This document shows positions 19,101 to 29,337 of a stretch of DNA of 64,000 bases, piece by piece. Source of the DNA: Paragorgia papillata (lineage: Eukaryota; Cnidaria; Anthozoa; Scleralcyonacea; Coralliidae). The notes under the pieces were generated by a model. That model had not been told where the DNA came from, searched no databases, and was given only the letters and a program-made list of their open reading frames with translations. Numbering within the stretch: the stretch's first letter is position 1; each line of letters begins with the position of its first letter. Both the position numbers and the translations under genes were made by a program. The DNA is taken from positions 5,682,001 through 5,746,000 of the forward strand of contig JAWNZC010000348.1 in the NCBI GenBank assembly GCA_035771165.1, in the 5' to 3' direction.

Positions 19101-22100
19101 ACTATAATTCTTTGCGCAACTTCATGAAGTTGTAGTTGTAGTCCCCAACAAGTTTGTTTTTATTTTCTTTGCAAGATCACAAAAGATGAATGGAAACCTG
19201 ATTACGGTCCAGCAACATTTGTTCCAGCATGGGGAGCATCTATTGTTGGAGCCAGGAATTTCCTCATTGCTTTTAATGTCAATATTATGGGAACTAAAGA
19301 ACAAGCGCATAGGATTGCTTTGAATATACGGTCGGCTGGACGAAATCCAGATCAGGCAAGTGTGACCCCACAAGCTTGTAGCTTTAATAATTATCGTGTT
19401 GAAATATAGGTTATCTTATCTTATAAGCCAGGTACTCTAATAATTATTAAATATAAATATAAATATACAGTTGTAATACCGTTGCCATTTCTGTAGAATT
19501 TGTTTCATCAAGATGACTCCCTATACGGTTTCTTGAAAAGAAGAAACATGCAAATTTCAACTTTAAAAAGTGTTCATGAATAATTATAGTTTGAATAAGT
19601 ACGAAACTAAAGTTATGCATAGAATGATGTTTAGGAATAAAACGTTTTATCTGTTGCTATGGCAACGACGTTTTAAAACTGCCGCAAATTTACATTTAAT
19701 TCAATTTTTTTCAACGGTGACCCCTTTTTTAAATGGAATTTTTTTTTTGTAAACAAATTTAAGTAATCAATAGGTAGATTTAGGGGGAAAATCTGTAGGT
19801 CCAATTTTTTAAGAAACTAAAAAAACACACTTTTATTATTTCATTTAAAACATGTTATGAACATGTATTTGAACGAAATGCTGACTTAAAATTTGCAGAA
19901 CTTTTTGTACGAGATTTTTGATCAACTTTATCTATAATTGTTCTTTGTGTTATATTATATCATACACGAGGAGGAGTGTTTCATCAGGATTTCCAAACAC
20001 CGAGACTTCTGTTGAAAACCGAGGCGAAGCCGAGGTTTTTTAACAAATTTCGAATATAGCTTCTCAAACAAATCAGTCTTTTAAGAGAAAATCGAGGCGA
20101 AAGTTGGCTTAATTTATGTAATTTCTTCCTCCGACATCAAAACTTCCGTCTCGGTACTGATTTCCTTTGTTTTCGGTTCATGAATTATTAATGATTTGAG
20201 AACATTATATTAACATTGTTTCACACTACTCAACTATAAAAAGAAACATCTTTTTCTTTTTTTCCTAATCATGTTTATATAGCCTGGTCTACTGAAAGAT
20301 ATTCAAGCAGTTGGATGGCGTGAAGAAAAATCTAATATTTCTCAGATTTCTGTCAATGTTTTGAATTATCATACTACTCCAGTTCATGTCATTTTTGAAA
20401 CGTGTGTCGAAGAAGCAAAGGCAAGAAAATTCTCTTAATTTATTACCTCCGCCAGGAGGTTATGTTTTTACCTTTGTTTGTTTGTCTGTCTGTTTATCTG
20501 TGAGTCTGTTTGTCACCAGGATATCTCCCAAAATACTTGACATGCAGGTTTTCGTGAATGTTTGTGGAAAGATTGATCATAGATCAAGGACCAAGCCTTT
20601 CAATTTTGGTTGAGTTTGCTTGAAATTTGGATGAGAAATTAATAAAAATCTGACCACAAGATTCTCCGTTTAGAAAAAATGCTTGATTGCGCCCATGATT
20701 TCCTTATTTTATGCCAACATTTTTGCATAATTTTGGTACAAGTGCAATCAAGCATTTTATTCATTCATACATGTGTTAGGGCCTGTTTATATGATCCCGG
20801 TATACCGGTATGTCCCGGTGTTTATATGTTTATATATGTTTGTCCATATATCCCGGTAGACCGGGATGAAGTTTACTGAACTACAATGCTTGTAACTTTG
20901 AATATTATGGTCAGAATTTCGTCCAAACGGTCAGGTCTAGAGACGAAACATTAAATAAAAGTGAAATAACTTCTAACACAGTAGAATTAGGGTGAGTTTT
21001 TGTTTTTTTCTCTCCATTTCCTTAAATTCCCGCGCTTTTTCCCAGGATGAAATTCGTCCCGGTCAACCAGGACGAGCACTTTGTTTACTCCATATAAACC
21101 AGGGATGAAATTTATCTCAGGCAACCGGGACATCCCGGTATAGCAGGATCATATAAACAAGCCTTGTGTGAGCCAGCTTGGTTAGTGGGATGGTCCTTTT
21201 TCTTTTTAAACATCTCTATAATAACTCGCTGGCGGAGGCATATGCATAACATTTTCTGGATGCCCTCTTTGTTAATAATATTTTAGATAGTGATACGGTA
21301 ATGGTTTTGATATGTTAACTCTTTCCGTTGATGGGTTTTCCCTGTGACGAGTAAATTCGTCTGACGTTAATCGAGTAAAATACAGTCATAAGACTTGATA
21401 TGGTTTTGATTTTGCGGGGGAGAAAAACTTAGGGCCTGTTTATATGATCCCGGTATACCAGGATGTTGCCCGGGATGAATTTCATCCCGGGTTTATATGG
21501 AGTAAAGAAAGTGCTCGTCGTGGTTGACCTGGATGAATTTTTAGGTCTTTTTTATGAGATTTAAGGATAGTTGAAGGTTTTATTGTCAAACAAACCTGTG
21601 CAATACGACAAAATTGTGATTTTTGACGACTGATGTCTTGTCACGGATCATCAGACAAGCTAATTTTATTCATGATTTCTCCTCACTAGGCGAAATGAAA
21701 ACTACCATATAAACACAAGACAGACTTCCTCTCGCTTACCGGGATCATATGAACACCCCCTTAGACTCTATAAGGTAGTGTTTGTAGTATTTGTTTGTTG
21801 CTCCGGCCGTTTTCGAGGAAGTAGTGAAACGATGCCATCTACACCGATCAGCAGCATTGCATCTTGCACCGACTATAGTAATTCTAAGATTAACTAGATC
21901 ATTCTCAATTATATTTCCAAAAAATTATATTTCTCGATCTTCTTTGTGGCATCCAGTCTAGAACAGTTCTTAGAAGATGCTTTCTGCAGAATTCTGCCTG
22001 TTTGTACCACAATGCATGACCGAACCACTTAATTAAACACTTTTTCCAAACGATATCACTGTTCAGCGCTCTTTAACGCACTACAACGTTAGTAATCCGG

Positions 22101-25100
22101 TACTCCCAACTTATGCCAAAAAGTTTGTGGAAAGGTGGTTACCCATCCGAATACTATAACCCCATCCGATTTGAATTTGGTTGATAATTGGATTTGTTGA
22201 ATAGTTTTTATTGCATTACAGAAGTTAAAATTGGCTATCGCGGGATCCCAAGTTGTTGGTTTAGTTCCATTGAAAGTCATGCTTGATGCTGCAGATTATT
22301 ACATGGACAAAGAGGAACTATTTATTGTTGAAGAGGACCAGAAACTTAGGCTGGTAAGAAAAGTACGCTTGTGCGAAGGCTGTTTGTTTTTAAACAATCG
22401 ATTAACCCTAGAGATGTACCAGATACTACTTTAAAGTGATCGTCTAAATTGTAGTATATGATTTCGTGTTAGTGTAGCTATATTTTTAACCAAGATTAAA
22501 TATGTCTTTTTGAGACAACTGGCCCCAGTGGTATAATTTTGAGCGTTTTAGCAGCATTTTAACCCTTTATTGACCAGGTTTCCGGGAGCTCTCCCCTTGA
22601 CGAGTAAAATCGTCTGGCGTTAACCAGAGTAAAATTAATAACACTACACTACACTACACTACACTACACTACACTACACTACACTACACTACACTACACT
22701 ACACTACACTACACTACACTACACTACACTACACTACACTACACTACACTTCACTTCACTTCACTTCACTTCACTTCACTTCACTTCACTTCACTTCACT
22801 TCACTTCACTTCACTTCACTTCACTTCACTTCACTTCACTTCACTTCACTTCACTTCACTTCACTTCACTGCACTGCACTGCACTGCACTGCACTGCACT
22901 TCACTTCACTTCACTTCACTTCACTTCACTTCACTTCACTTCACTTCACTACACTACACTACACTACACTACACTACACTACACTACACTACACTACACT
23001 ACACTACACTACACTAAACAATAACAAACAAACAAACAAACAAACAAACAAACAAACAACACCCAACGGCGACAACAACACACCACAACAGCATGTTGTG
23101 TTAACATTGTTAATGGACGTTTGGTGGACGTTCGTCAAGCTCAATTACTTAGAAGGTTGCAGGTTCGAACCCTGTCTGGGGCTCAGAAATCGTTCTGAGT
23201 AATTGAGCTTGACGAACGTCCACGAAACGTCTGTTACATTACACCAAGCTCGCAAACGTACCACATGCATTACATGTATACGTACAACTTATCATATAGT
23301 TTTTTAATGTTTGCTTCTTACAAAATGAAGTATTTTAAATGTGAATATATTTGTAGGTTATTGATCGTCTTGGTTTGAATTCGTTTGGGCAGTTCAATCC
23401 AAAGGAAAAAATAATCGAGTAAGCTTATCTTAGTTTATACTGGCTGTCTCAGGGGGGAAAGACGGACAGTTTCTTTAGCCGCGTGTAAATTTATAAAACA
23501 GGAAGACTAAAAAATACATTCAGTATGACATGCAAAAATTTATACATGACTATATATGGTGTAAGAAATCCACATTTCTATATGAAGAGTATTGAGAGAA
23601 CAAACATAAAAACTGTTCTCTGTTGCTTTTTCTAAGATACGTCGTTGAAAGTAACCGCAGTGGTCCGTTGGCATCGATGCCATTGTGTGATTTTGTTCGT
23701 ACTCTGGGCAGTCGTACACCTTCTCCTGGTGGAGGCTCTGCATCAGCTGCTGTCGCGTCAATAGTAAGAAAATCACATCATTTTACTCTGTATATCGTTT
23801 CTCTTTACTTATCATGTACTAACCATAAATCGACCCCATTCAATGCAGTGTGTAAATTTATTTCACGAAAAATTACTCAGGATCCTACATCATGAGGGAC
23901 ATTTGTTAAGATCGAAGAACATTTTGGGTTATTTACACATACTTTAAGAATGAAGAGATTGTGAAGTGTTCCTTAATCCTCATATCTTGTTAAAAGAAGC
24001 TGAAGATTATTTTGTTTCTTCCCAGTCACAGGTGTTCCAACCAACATGATTGAATTTCGAATTTCGGAGGTGTTTCTCAGCTGAAATATTATTTTAGAGG
24101 ATTGAGGAACGTATTTGTGTGGTATTAGTTTTCTTTATCCAGGAGGTAAAATGAATTAGGCAGCCAGGGACATGGAAATCAGGAACTGCAACTCGACTTG
24201 TGTTGTTACTAATGTGCTTAATGCAATTATGCAGTTGTACTGAAGAATGGGCATGGAATCTCAATATATATTTAATAGGGAAATGTACACGTTAACAAAT
24301 TTCAATAGACGAATTTCAGGGTATTGCGCGCGCATCATTTTGCGAAGAAATTGGCGGGCTCCCCACAAAGTAAGCAATAGCAAACAGACTTGCTAGTGAG
24401 CCAACAACAGCAGAATAACAGTGTTAAACATCCAGAAACTGTATCTATACTTTGTTGATTTTAAACAGTATGTTACTTTGAGTGGAGCTTGCCAGTTTTT
24501 TTTTAAATGATGCGCGCGCAACACCCTGAAACTCGCCTATTACTTTCACTAAAAAAAGTTAGATACTAAGCGTACGGGGGTGGGTGGATACAAGGCTGAT
24601 TTAGGATTTGAGGAATTGAACATTTTTCTAGGTTTAAGGAAAATTACTACATTTCACTTCTATGCAGCATTCTATTTTACTCAACAAGTGTCTAAACCAC
24701 AAGTCGACCCCATTTATCGCAGTGCGTATTGCGTAAAGTTATTTTAGCTATAGTTAGCGATATTTTCATCACTCTAGTTATGTTTTCCAAATAGGGTGCT
24801 GCTCTAAGTCTTATGGTTGGTTGGATGACTTTTGGCAAGAAAAAGTTTGAAGATCTTGATCCGACAATGCGAAGATTAATCCCTCCTATTCATCAAGTTA
24901 TGGTTGATTTACTTCCTCTGATTGATGCAGATGCACAAGCGTTTAATACGTACATGGTGATTATATATATATTGTTGTAAGAGAAAGTGTTGTAAAAGAT
25001 ACGAGGAGAGGAACAATAACTAGGAAGAGATTTAGAGGGACAGCGTCAGGTATAAAATTACCGCTTAATTATTAGTTTTGCGCGAAACAAAAATGATATT

Positions 25101-28100
25101 TGTGCGCAGAAAAAGGAACAATATTCTGAAAACGTCAAAGAATAAGGTAGTTTATGCATGTTTTGTGTGATAATGTGTGATATTCACCATTAATTTTAAT
25201 TATGTTGACTTGCATTTCTCCACGGATTTTTTTCAAGTTTGCGTTTGGAATTGATCTGCGGTTAATGAAACTGTCGCTGCCTTTAATAACTAAAAGATAA
25301 AGGACTGGGGACTAATCATTCTTACTCACAGCCAGCGGCTGAATTACGAAGGACGCAGATCAACGTGGCCATGTCGAGGCATATCAAAGGCGCTCCAGGC
25401 AGCCGCCATATAACACAGTTCAGACCACGGATCACGGCTAATTATAGGTGTTGATTTTATGGAGGGGGGGAAACCGAAGCACAGGAGAGATCTCCTAGCA
25501 CAGGAGAGATCAACTACAACTCTACTCACATGACTTCTAAGATCGACAACGGGGTCATTCCCAAGAGGTCACCCATCCAAGTATTATAACCCCGTTTAAC
25601 CGGGCTTAACTTTTAGTGAGAGGCAGCGCGCTAACAGCACACGCCACTCGTGCTCCCCTACAAAAGTAGTGTAAAGGGCCAGTAAAGGTATGGAAAGGGC
25701 CAGAGGGGATTGCAGTGGATGATTTATATGCGCATTTCTTTGAATCTATGCAGTGTAGTGTAATTAAGTATATACATGTATTTATATCAATACATTTTCT
25801 ATTCGAAAACGCAAGCAGAAGTCCTTAAAATATAGCATTGATGTATTCATCTTTCTCAAAAATTATATAGAATGCGTTGAAACTTCCAAAGAATTCTTCT
25901 GAAGAAAAAGAAAGGTATGTCATGCATATCCATTTATCGAAATAGACAATAACATTATGCCTTTTTTTCCTATCTTATTCGGTTGAACACTGTGTTGTGA
26001 ACACTGTGTTGTGTGCACTGCTGCCTGAGTTAAAACACGATTCCTTCTTGAAGCTCACAACGTCGTGAAACCATTGTTTATCTTTAATGTGAATCTATAG
26101 TTTTGGAGAATTTTATAGATGGATGAATGAATGAATGGATGAACGAACAGATGGGTGGGTGGATGAATGGATGGATGAATAGATGGGTGGGTGGATGGAT
26201 GAGTGGATGAATGGATGGATGAATATAGATGGGTGGATGAATGAATGGATGGGTGGGTGGGTGGGTGGTGTGTGATCGTATGGATGGATGGATGGATGGA
26301 TGGTGCGTGTGAGTGGTTTGGTGGCTGGGTTTGTTGGTTAATTGGGTGGATTCATATCGAAAAAAATATTTGAATATTCAAGTCTTGTTGATCTGCTTTT
26401 TTTGGTCAGGTACGCCAAAGCTGTTCAGGCCGGACTGACTTGTTCAATTGATGTTCCTTTCAACTTAATACAAACAATTACCAGAATTTGGGATCCACTT
26501 GTGGAGATGGCAAAATATGGAAATATTCAAACAAAGTCTGATATTCAGGTAAAACAATGCAACGATATTCAAGACACGCCTGAGGGCTTGGTAGAATGAC
26601 TTCTCGGAGTCGGCGGTCTCCCTTCAACATATCACTTGAATTTCGTTTACACTAAATCACTTGATATGTGTGAAGTCGTGTTTAATTTATAACTAGACTG
26701 CATGAAGTCTGACCATCATTAATGTATATAGGTATTTTTTTTAACTTGTCAAATGGAAGGTAGGTAGGTGGGTAGGTGGGTAGGTGGGTAGGAGGAGGGA
26801 TGGAGGGAGAGAGGGAAGGAGCGAAGGAAGGAAGGCAGAAAGGAAACTAGGAGGTCTTTACATGGGACTCGTGTCCTGTTGATCATTCCTTCAATCATGT
26901 TCAAGTAATGCACTTTTTATTTACTGTATATTTGCATTCTTGCATGGTTGCAAAGTTAATAAATGAATGAATCAATGAAGAAAAAAGAAATAGAGAAAGA
27001 AAGGAAGGACAGAAGGAAGGCAGGCAGGAAGGAAGGAAGGAAGGAAGGAAGGAAGGAAGGAAGGAAGGAAGGAAGGAAGGAAGGAAGGAAGGAAGGAAGG
27101 AAGGAAGGAAGGAAGGAATGAATGAATGAATGAATGAATGAATGAATGAATGAAGGAAGGAGTGGAGAAATGGAGAAAGAAAGGAGGGAAGAATGGACGG
27201 ACGGGCGGGCGGTAGGACAAACGAGCAAAATAAATCAACCCACAAACAACAAACAAACAAACAAACAAACAAACAAACAAACAAACAAACAAACAAACAA
27301 ACAAACAAACAAACAAACAAACAAACAAACAAACAAACAAACAAACAAACAAACAAACAAACAAACAAAGATTGAAAGAAACATGGAATCTACTTTCGCT
27401 GACTATATTTATCTAAGTAATTGTTTCATTTTAGAAACTATATAGTTATTTTCATATCGTTATAGGTTGGAGCACGGTGTTTAGAAACTGGCGTGTGGGG
27501 AGCTTATTACAATATTTTAATAAATTTACCAGAAATTAAGGATACTGCTTATCAAGAAAAGGTATGAGTGGAAATTGCTCGGCTTTCGAGAAAACTGCAT
27601 ATAATTTTTTCATATTGTTGCCAAACGCGAAGCATGCAGGCGTTATACCACATTCATATTTGCAGTATTCACTTTAACATTTGCTTTGATAACCTTGTTT
27701 GGCTTGACTCACAATTTAGAGATATACATAGAACATAGGATATACAACCTTGGTACCAGAGGTTTTTTAGTGAAGAAAAGAAGAGAAGCAAAAAACGTTA
27801 ATTGAAAGCCTGCAGTTGATTGATTGTGCGCGCCAATGGATTTGAACTCAGAATCTGACTTTGTCTTCTGATTGGAGGAATATTAACAAAGTCCTTTGAT
27901 TGGTTACTAAAAATACAGCAATGTTTAAAATAGCGAATGTTTAAATGGTTTATTATAAAAATAGCGATGTTTAAATGGTTTATTATAGCGAAGTTTCTTT
28001 GTATCAATTTCAACCAGAGTTGTTTTTTTTGTCATTCTCTTCTGCTTTTCTGAACATTTTTTGTAACTAAAGTAATTTAAAGAAAATTTAAATTAAAATA

Positions 28101-29337
28101 ACTAAAGTAATTCTGCCACTAATTACAGTTCAGTTCTACAGGACAATATTTCGTAGTTTTGCTAGACTTGGGTATTTTGGATCACATGTGTATGACATGC
28201 ACTAGCTCGTATAGCCTTCGAACAACACACGTGAATCCTATAGACTCTTTTAATTAGTACAGAATACGTAATTTTCCGCTACTAACCTCGAACTTAAACT
28301 TTTGTTTCTATTGAAGACAATAAACAAATTTAAATTAAAAATAATTAAATGGCGGAAAATTATGTATTCTGTATACCACTGATTTCTTAAAGAAGACTGC
28401 ATGAATTACTAAAACCAATGATGTGCGGCATCCAGCGAAAGAAACACGTTTTCCGCCCAAAACATCAACGAATCTGTCTACATTCCTAAACCTTTTTGCT
28501 TGGAGAATTCAAAAGTGGCAAATGGACCAATCATGTTGCAGTGATCTCACAGTGTCAATTTCAAAGGCTAAGGAATGCAGACAGATTCGTTAATGATTTG
28601 GGCGGAATCCTGACACGTTTTTAAAAAAGCAAAAACAGAAGAAAAAGGGGGAACAAATGCACACATGCATGCAGTTGGTCCCATAGTAATGGCGGATTCT
28701 GGTTTCATTTCTCAGACAATAGTTGCTTGTTCTTTTAGAGATCAGTGTTCTATATACTTACTATAATATGGTCTATATACAGAAGAGTATTTTTTCCCGA
28801 TTATACATACATTACTCATTACGATTTTGCTATGGTGGATTCAGAGCAAAGAGTAACATTTGCTGACTTAGGGCCAAAGTCTGAACAATATACCGACTTA
28901 CCTTTAGCCTCTGTACTGTTCTTGACGTTTTTGTTGCTTGTCCGAGCATTTTGATGTTTTTACGCGAAACGTGTAACTCTTTCCTGTTCGAGTCGGTCTT
29001 TAGTATTTTATTCTGGCTAACACCAGACGATTTTATTCACCTCTGGGGAAACCCTCGGACAGGAATGAGTTAAATTTAGCACCTAACCTGTAGTAACGTG
29101 GTTACCACTAAATTTGTTTAAGTACATTTTTCTGTTCTGATGTAAAAGTTGTCGTTTTAGAAACCCACTCTTTATAACTCATAAGTAAACACGCTCGGGA
29201 AACTTATTTCGACATGTTCTAGTTTAATCGGAGTTGTATTCTTTTGATTTTAGATTAAAAGTGAGTCCGAAAAAAGCTTGGCTGTTGCCAAGGAAAAGAC
29301 TAAGGAGATTTTAGACATTTTGGACGGACGGCAATAA
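11512..29337 (+). CDS. FTCD: Formimidoyltransferase-cyclodeaminase (FTCD)
   Basis: Thirteen exons in consistent phase: 11512-11758, 12504-12632, 17727-17815, 19176-19355, 20283-20420, 22222-22353, 23357-23418, 23637-23763, 24795-24956, 25871-25914, 26410-26548, 27466-27561, 29254-29337. The sum is 1629 nt, 542 residues plus stop (human 541). The bifunctional enzyme moves the formimino group of N-formiminoglutamate to tetrahydrofolate, then deaminates it to 5,10-methenyl-THF, in histidine catabolism. The N-terminal transferase half shows [30 protein letters not shown] and [20 protein letters not shown]; the linker shows [12 protein letters not shown]; the C-terminal cyclodeaminase half shows [24 protein letters not shown] and LIDADAQAF. 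Introns 4 and 5 use GC donors (AG|GCAAG). The gene looks intact, and its introns hold most of the repeats between 12 and 29 kb. Confidence 0.96.
11810..11860 (+). repeat. G-rich tract (GGGGTGG repeats)
   Basis: Runs of three or more G (GGGGGTGGGGTGGGGGGTGGG) sit on the transcribed gene's sense strand just inside FTCD intron 1. The pattern satisfies a simple G-quadruplex rule (four G-runs with short loops); folding is not demonstrated. Confidence 0.6.
12048..12194. mobile_element. Short MITE, GGGTGCTTTCCAATTTACA end
   Basis: The left end GTGCTTTCCAATTTACAAGG with GGACTGGCCAGAATGG is mirrored imperfectly by the right end CCATGTAAATGGAAAGCCC. Lies in FTCD intron 1. Confidence 0.5.
12940..13235. 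repeat. (TTTA)n microsatellite
   Basis: About 290 bp dominated by the tetranucleotide TTTA with interruptions at both ends, in FTCD intron 2. Open frames across it are low-complexity artefacts. Confidence 0.95.
13448..13700. mobile_element. MITE family TAGGTGAGTTTCAGGGTGTTG, copy 1
   Basis: Shares long words with copies at 24306-24540 and 56925-57178: CTGGCAAGCTCCCCTCAAAG, CAGTTTCTGGATGTTTAACA, GTTGGCTCACTAGCAAGTC and CTTTGTGGGGAGCCC. Ends are inverted (TAGGTGAGTTTCAG at the left, a degraded form at the right). Confidence 0.75.
14390..14755. repeat. Minisatellite, about 64-bp unit
   Basis: The unit TAAGACGTTGCGCGCTATGC, then GTTGCAAGACGATCCACTGC and GTTATAAAACATTCCGCTAC, is repeated about three times in full, flanked by partial units built on CTACGTTATAAGACGTTCCG. 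Located in FTCD intron 2. Confidence 0.85.
14905..15000 (+). mobile_element. tRNA-like SINE fragment with B-box
   Basis: Contains GGTTGCAGGTTCGATTCCTG, matching a tRNA T-arm/RNA polymerase III B-box (GGTTCGATTCC). It is followed by AAACGTCT and TTACACCAAGCTCGCAAA, a tail shared with the copy at 23150-23262. Two copies with a common tail indicate a SINE family, not a tRNA gene. Confidence 0.65.
15444..17604. mobile_element. Hairpin MITE interrupted by a LINE
   Basis: The outer ends are inverted copies: AAAGTGCCTATGAAACGAAA at 15444 and TTTCGTTTCATAGGCACTTT ending near 17600, each followed inward by matching arm sequence (AAGTCTGTCTTATTTGAAAG and its complement). A compact uninterrupted relative lies at 50515-50795. 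The LINE at about 15545-17290 sits inside the stem, so it inserted later. Confidence 0.7.
15628..17457 (-). pseudogene. Non-LTR retrotransposon reverse transcriptase, internally deleted
   Basis: An open frame of 609 codons. The N-terminal third is not protein-like until [12 protein letters not shown], the first RT block; after SNYR the motif A region is missing, an internal deletion. Then [20 protein letters not shown] and [11 protein letters not shown] (catalytic Asp pair) follow in order, then a thumb-like region ([11 protein letters not shown]). Near the C-terminus a C-x2-C...H...C arrangement ([20 protein letters not shown]) resembles the zinc-knuckle tail of several LINE clades. The long intact 3' part suggests a fairly recent insertion. 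I cannot assign the clade. It is antisense to FTCD, in intron 2. Confidence 0.85.
17960..18206. mobile_element. MITE with TGTTCATATGAGGCGGGC ends
   Basis: The left TTGTTCATATGAGGCGGGCT is mirrored by AGCCCGCCTCATATGAACA at the right, with secondary arms GGGCTGATTTCAGTTATGTC / GACATAGAATCAGCCC. Lies in FTCD intron 3. Confidence 0.75.
18620..18725. repeat. Short hairpin element
   Basis: Arms TTCTGGTAAGAAATATTATTG and CAATACTATTTCTTACCAGAA flank a loop of about 70 bp. FTCD intron 3. Confidence 0.6.
19500..19840. repeat. Half copy of the X-box-bearing foldback family
   Basis: Shares with the arm at 4842-5125 the words CATAGAATGATGTTTAG-like, GTTGCTATGGCAAC (19653-19666), GACGTTTTAAAACTG-like, CAATTTTTTTCA and AGTAATCAATAGG. 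Only one arm is present. FTCD intron 4. Confidence 0.65.
20446..21242 (+). mobile_element. CCTCCGCCA-ended repeat with a MITE inside
   Basis: Begins ACCTCCGCCAGGAGGTTATG and ends with the complementary GCTGGCGGAGGCATATGC. The inner stretch 20568-20720 (GATCAAGGACCAAGCC, AAAAATCTGACCACAAGATTC, ATGCTTGATTGCG) matches sequence inside both arms of the duplication at 31420 and 39284. A second element (20783-21168) interrupts it. FTCD intron 5. Confidence 0.6.
20783..21168. mobile_element. Harbinger-like MITE, GGGCCTGTTTATATGATCCCGG ends
   Basis: The left end GGGCCTGTTTATATGATCCC is mirrored by GGATCATATAAACAAGCC. Inner words CATCCCGGTCAACC / GGCAACCGGGACATCC repeat in both orientations. The flanking trinucleotide is TTA at the left and TTG at the right, an imperfect 3-bp target duplication. 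A sister copy is at 21432-21769. Confidence 0.7.
21432..21769. mobile_element. Harbinger-like MITE, second copy, TTA target duplication
   Basis: Starts GGGCCTGTTTATATGATCCC and ends GGGATCATATGAACACCCCC, flanked on both sides by TTA. A 3-bp TWA duplication is the hallmark of PIF/Harbinger elements. No ORF. FTCD intron 5. Confidence 0.75.
22085..22190 (-). repeat. 5S rRNA-like fragment (SINE-type)
   Basis: The minus strand reads GGGGTTATAGTATTCGGATGGGTAACC and then TGGGAGTACCGG, resembling the 3' half of 5S rRNA (GGTTAGTACTTGGATGGGTGACC ... GGGAATACC). It is too diverged and incomplete for a functional gene. It ends about 30 bp before FTCD exon 6. Confidence 0.5.
22641..23016. repeat. Pentanucleotide satellite with mirrored variant blocks
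   Basis: About 375 bp of nCACT units ordered ACACT, TCACT, GCACT, TCACT, ACACT. The array is followed by (CAAA)n at 23025-23060. FTCD intron 6. Confidence 0.95.
23115..23262 (+). mobile_element. SINE copy inside a foldback
   Basis: The B-box GGTTCGAACCC (in AGGTTGCAGGTTCGAACCCT) is flanked by the inverted pair GACGTTCGTCAAGCTCAATTAC / GTAATTGAGCTTGACGAACG, and the tail AAACGTCT ... TTACACCAAGCTCGCAAA matches the copy at 14905. FTCD intron 6. Confidence 0.6.
24306..24542. mobile_element. MITE family TAGGTGAGTTTCAGGGTGTTG, copy 2
   Basis: Opposite orientation to copy 1 at 13448: AGACGAATTTCAGGGTATTG at the left, CAACACCCTGAAACTCGCC at the right, with shared CTTGCTAGTGAGCCAAC and CAGAAACTGTATCTATAC. 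Lies in FTCD intron 8. Confidence 0.75.
25545..25665 (-). repeat. 5S rRNA-derived SINE-like fragment
   Basis: The minus strand gives AGTTAAGCCCGG, GGTTATAATACTTGGATGGG, TGACC and TGGGAATGACC, a clear relative of the 5S rRNA internal control region and 3' half. Upstream in the same orientation lies GAGCACGAGTGGCGTGTG, faintly like a tRNA box A. The 5' third of 5S is missing, so a pseudogene or SINE part is the better reading. FTCD intron 9. Confidence 0.6.
26118..26330. repeat. GGAT/GGGT tetranucleotide-rich tract
   Basis: Imperfect ATGGATGA and GGGTGGGT units over about 210 bp, in FTCD intron 10. Confidence 0.9.
26755..27170. repeat. Purine-rich compound microsatellite (GGTA, GGAA, GAAT)
   Basis: GGTAGGTGGGTA units, then AGGGAAGGA-type sequence, and from 27019 a regular (GGAA)n passing into (TGAA)n. 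Frames across it encode only low-complexity peptides. FTCD intron 11. Confidence 0.9.
27240..27370. repeat. (CAAA)n microsatellite
   Basis: About 32 units of CAAA, about 100 bp before the acceptor of FTCD exon 12. Confidence 0.98.
28255..28380. repeat. Hairpin MITE (TACAGAATACGTAATTTTCCG arms)
   Basis: TACAGAATACGTAATTTTCCGC at the left is mirrored by GCGGAAAATTATGTATTCTGTA at the right. FTCD intron 12. Confidence 0.65.
28430..28620. repeat. Hairpin MITE (ACGAATCTGTCTAC arms)
   Basis: TTTTCCGCCCAAAACATCAACGAATCTG is mirrored by CAGATTCGTTAATGATTTGGGCGGAA. FTCD intron 12. Confidence 0.65.

Noticed and set aside
22641..23016. CRISPR array or bacterial contamination
   Set aside because: Continuous 5-bp units with no spacers, inside an intron of an animal gene with canonical splice sites.
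25545..25665. Functional 5S rRNA gene
   Set aside because: The 5' third is absent and there are several changes in conserved bases.
26901..27445. Long open frames of up to 155 codons on both strands
   Set aside because: They translate (GGAA)n and (CAAA)n microsatellites into repeated FLPS, CLFV or NKQT peptides; no protein-like composition.
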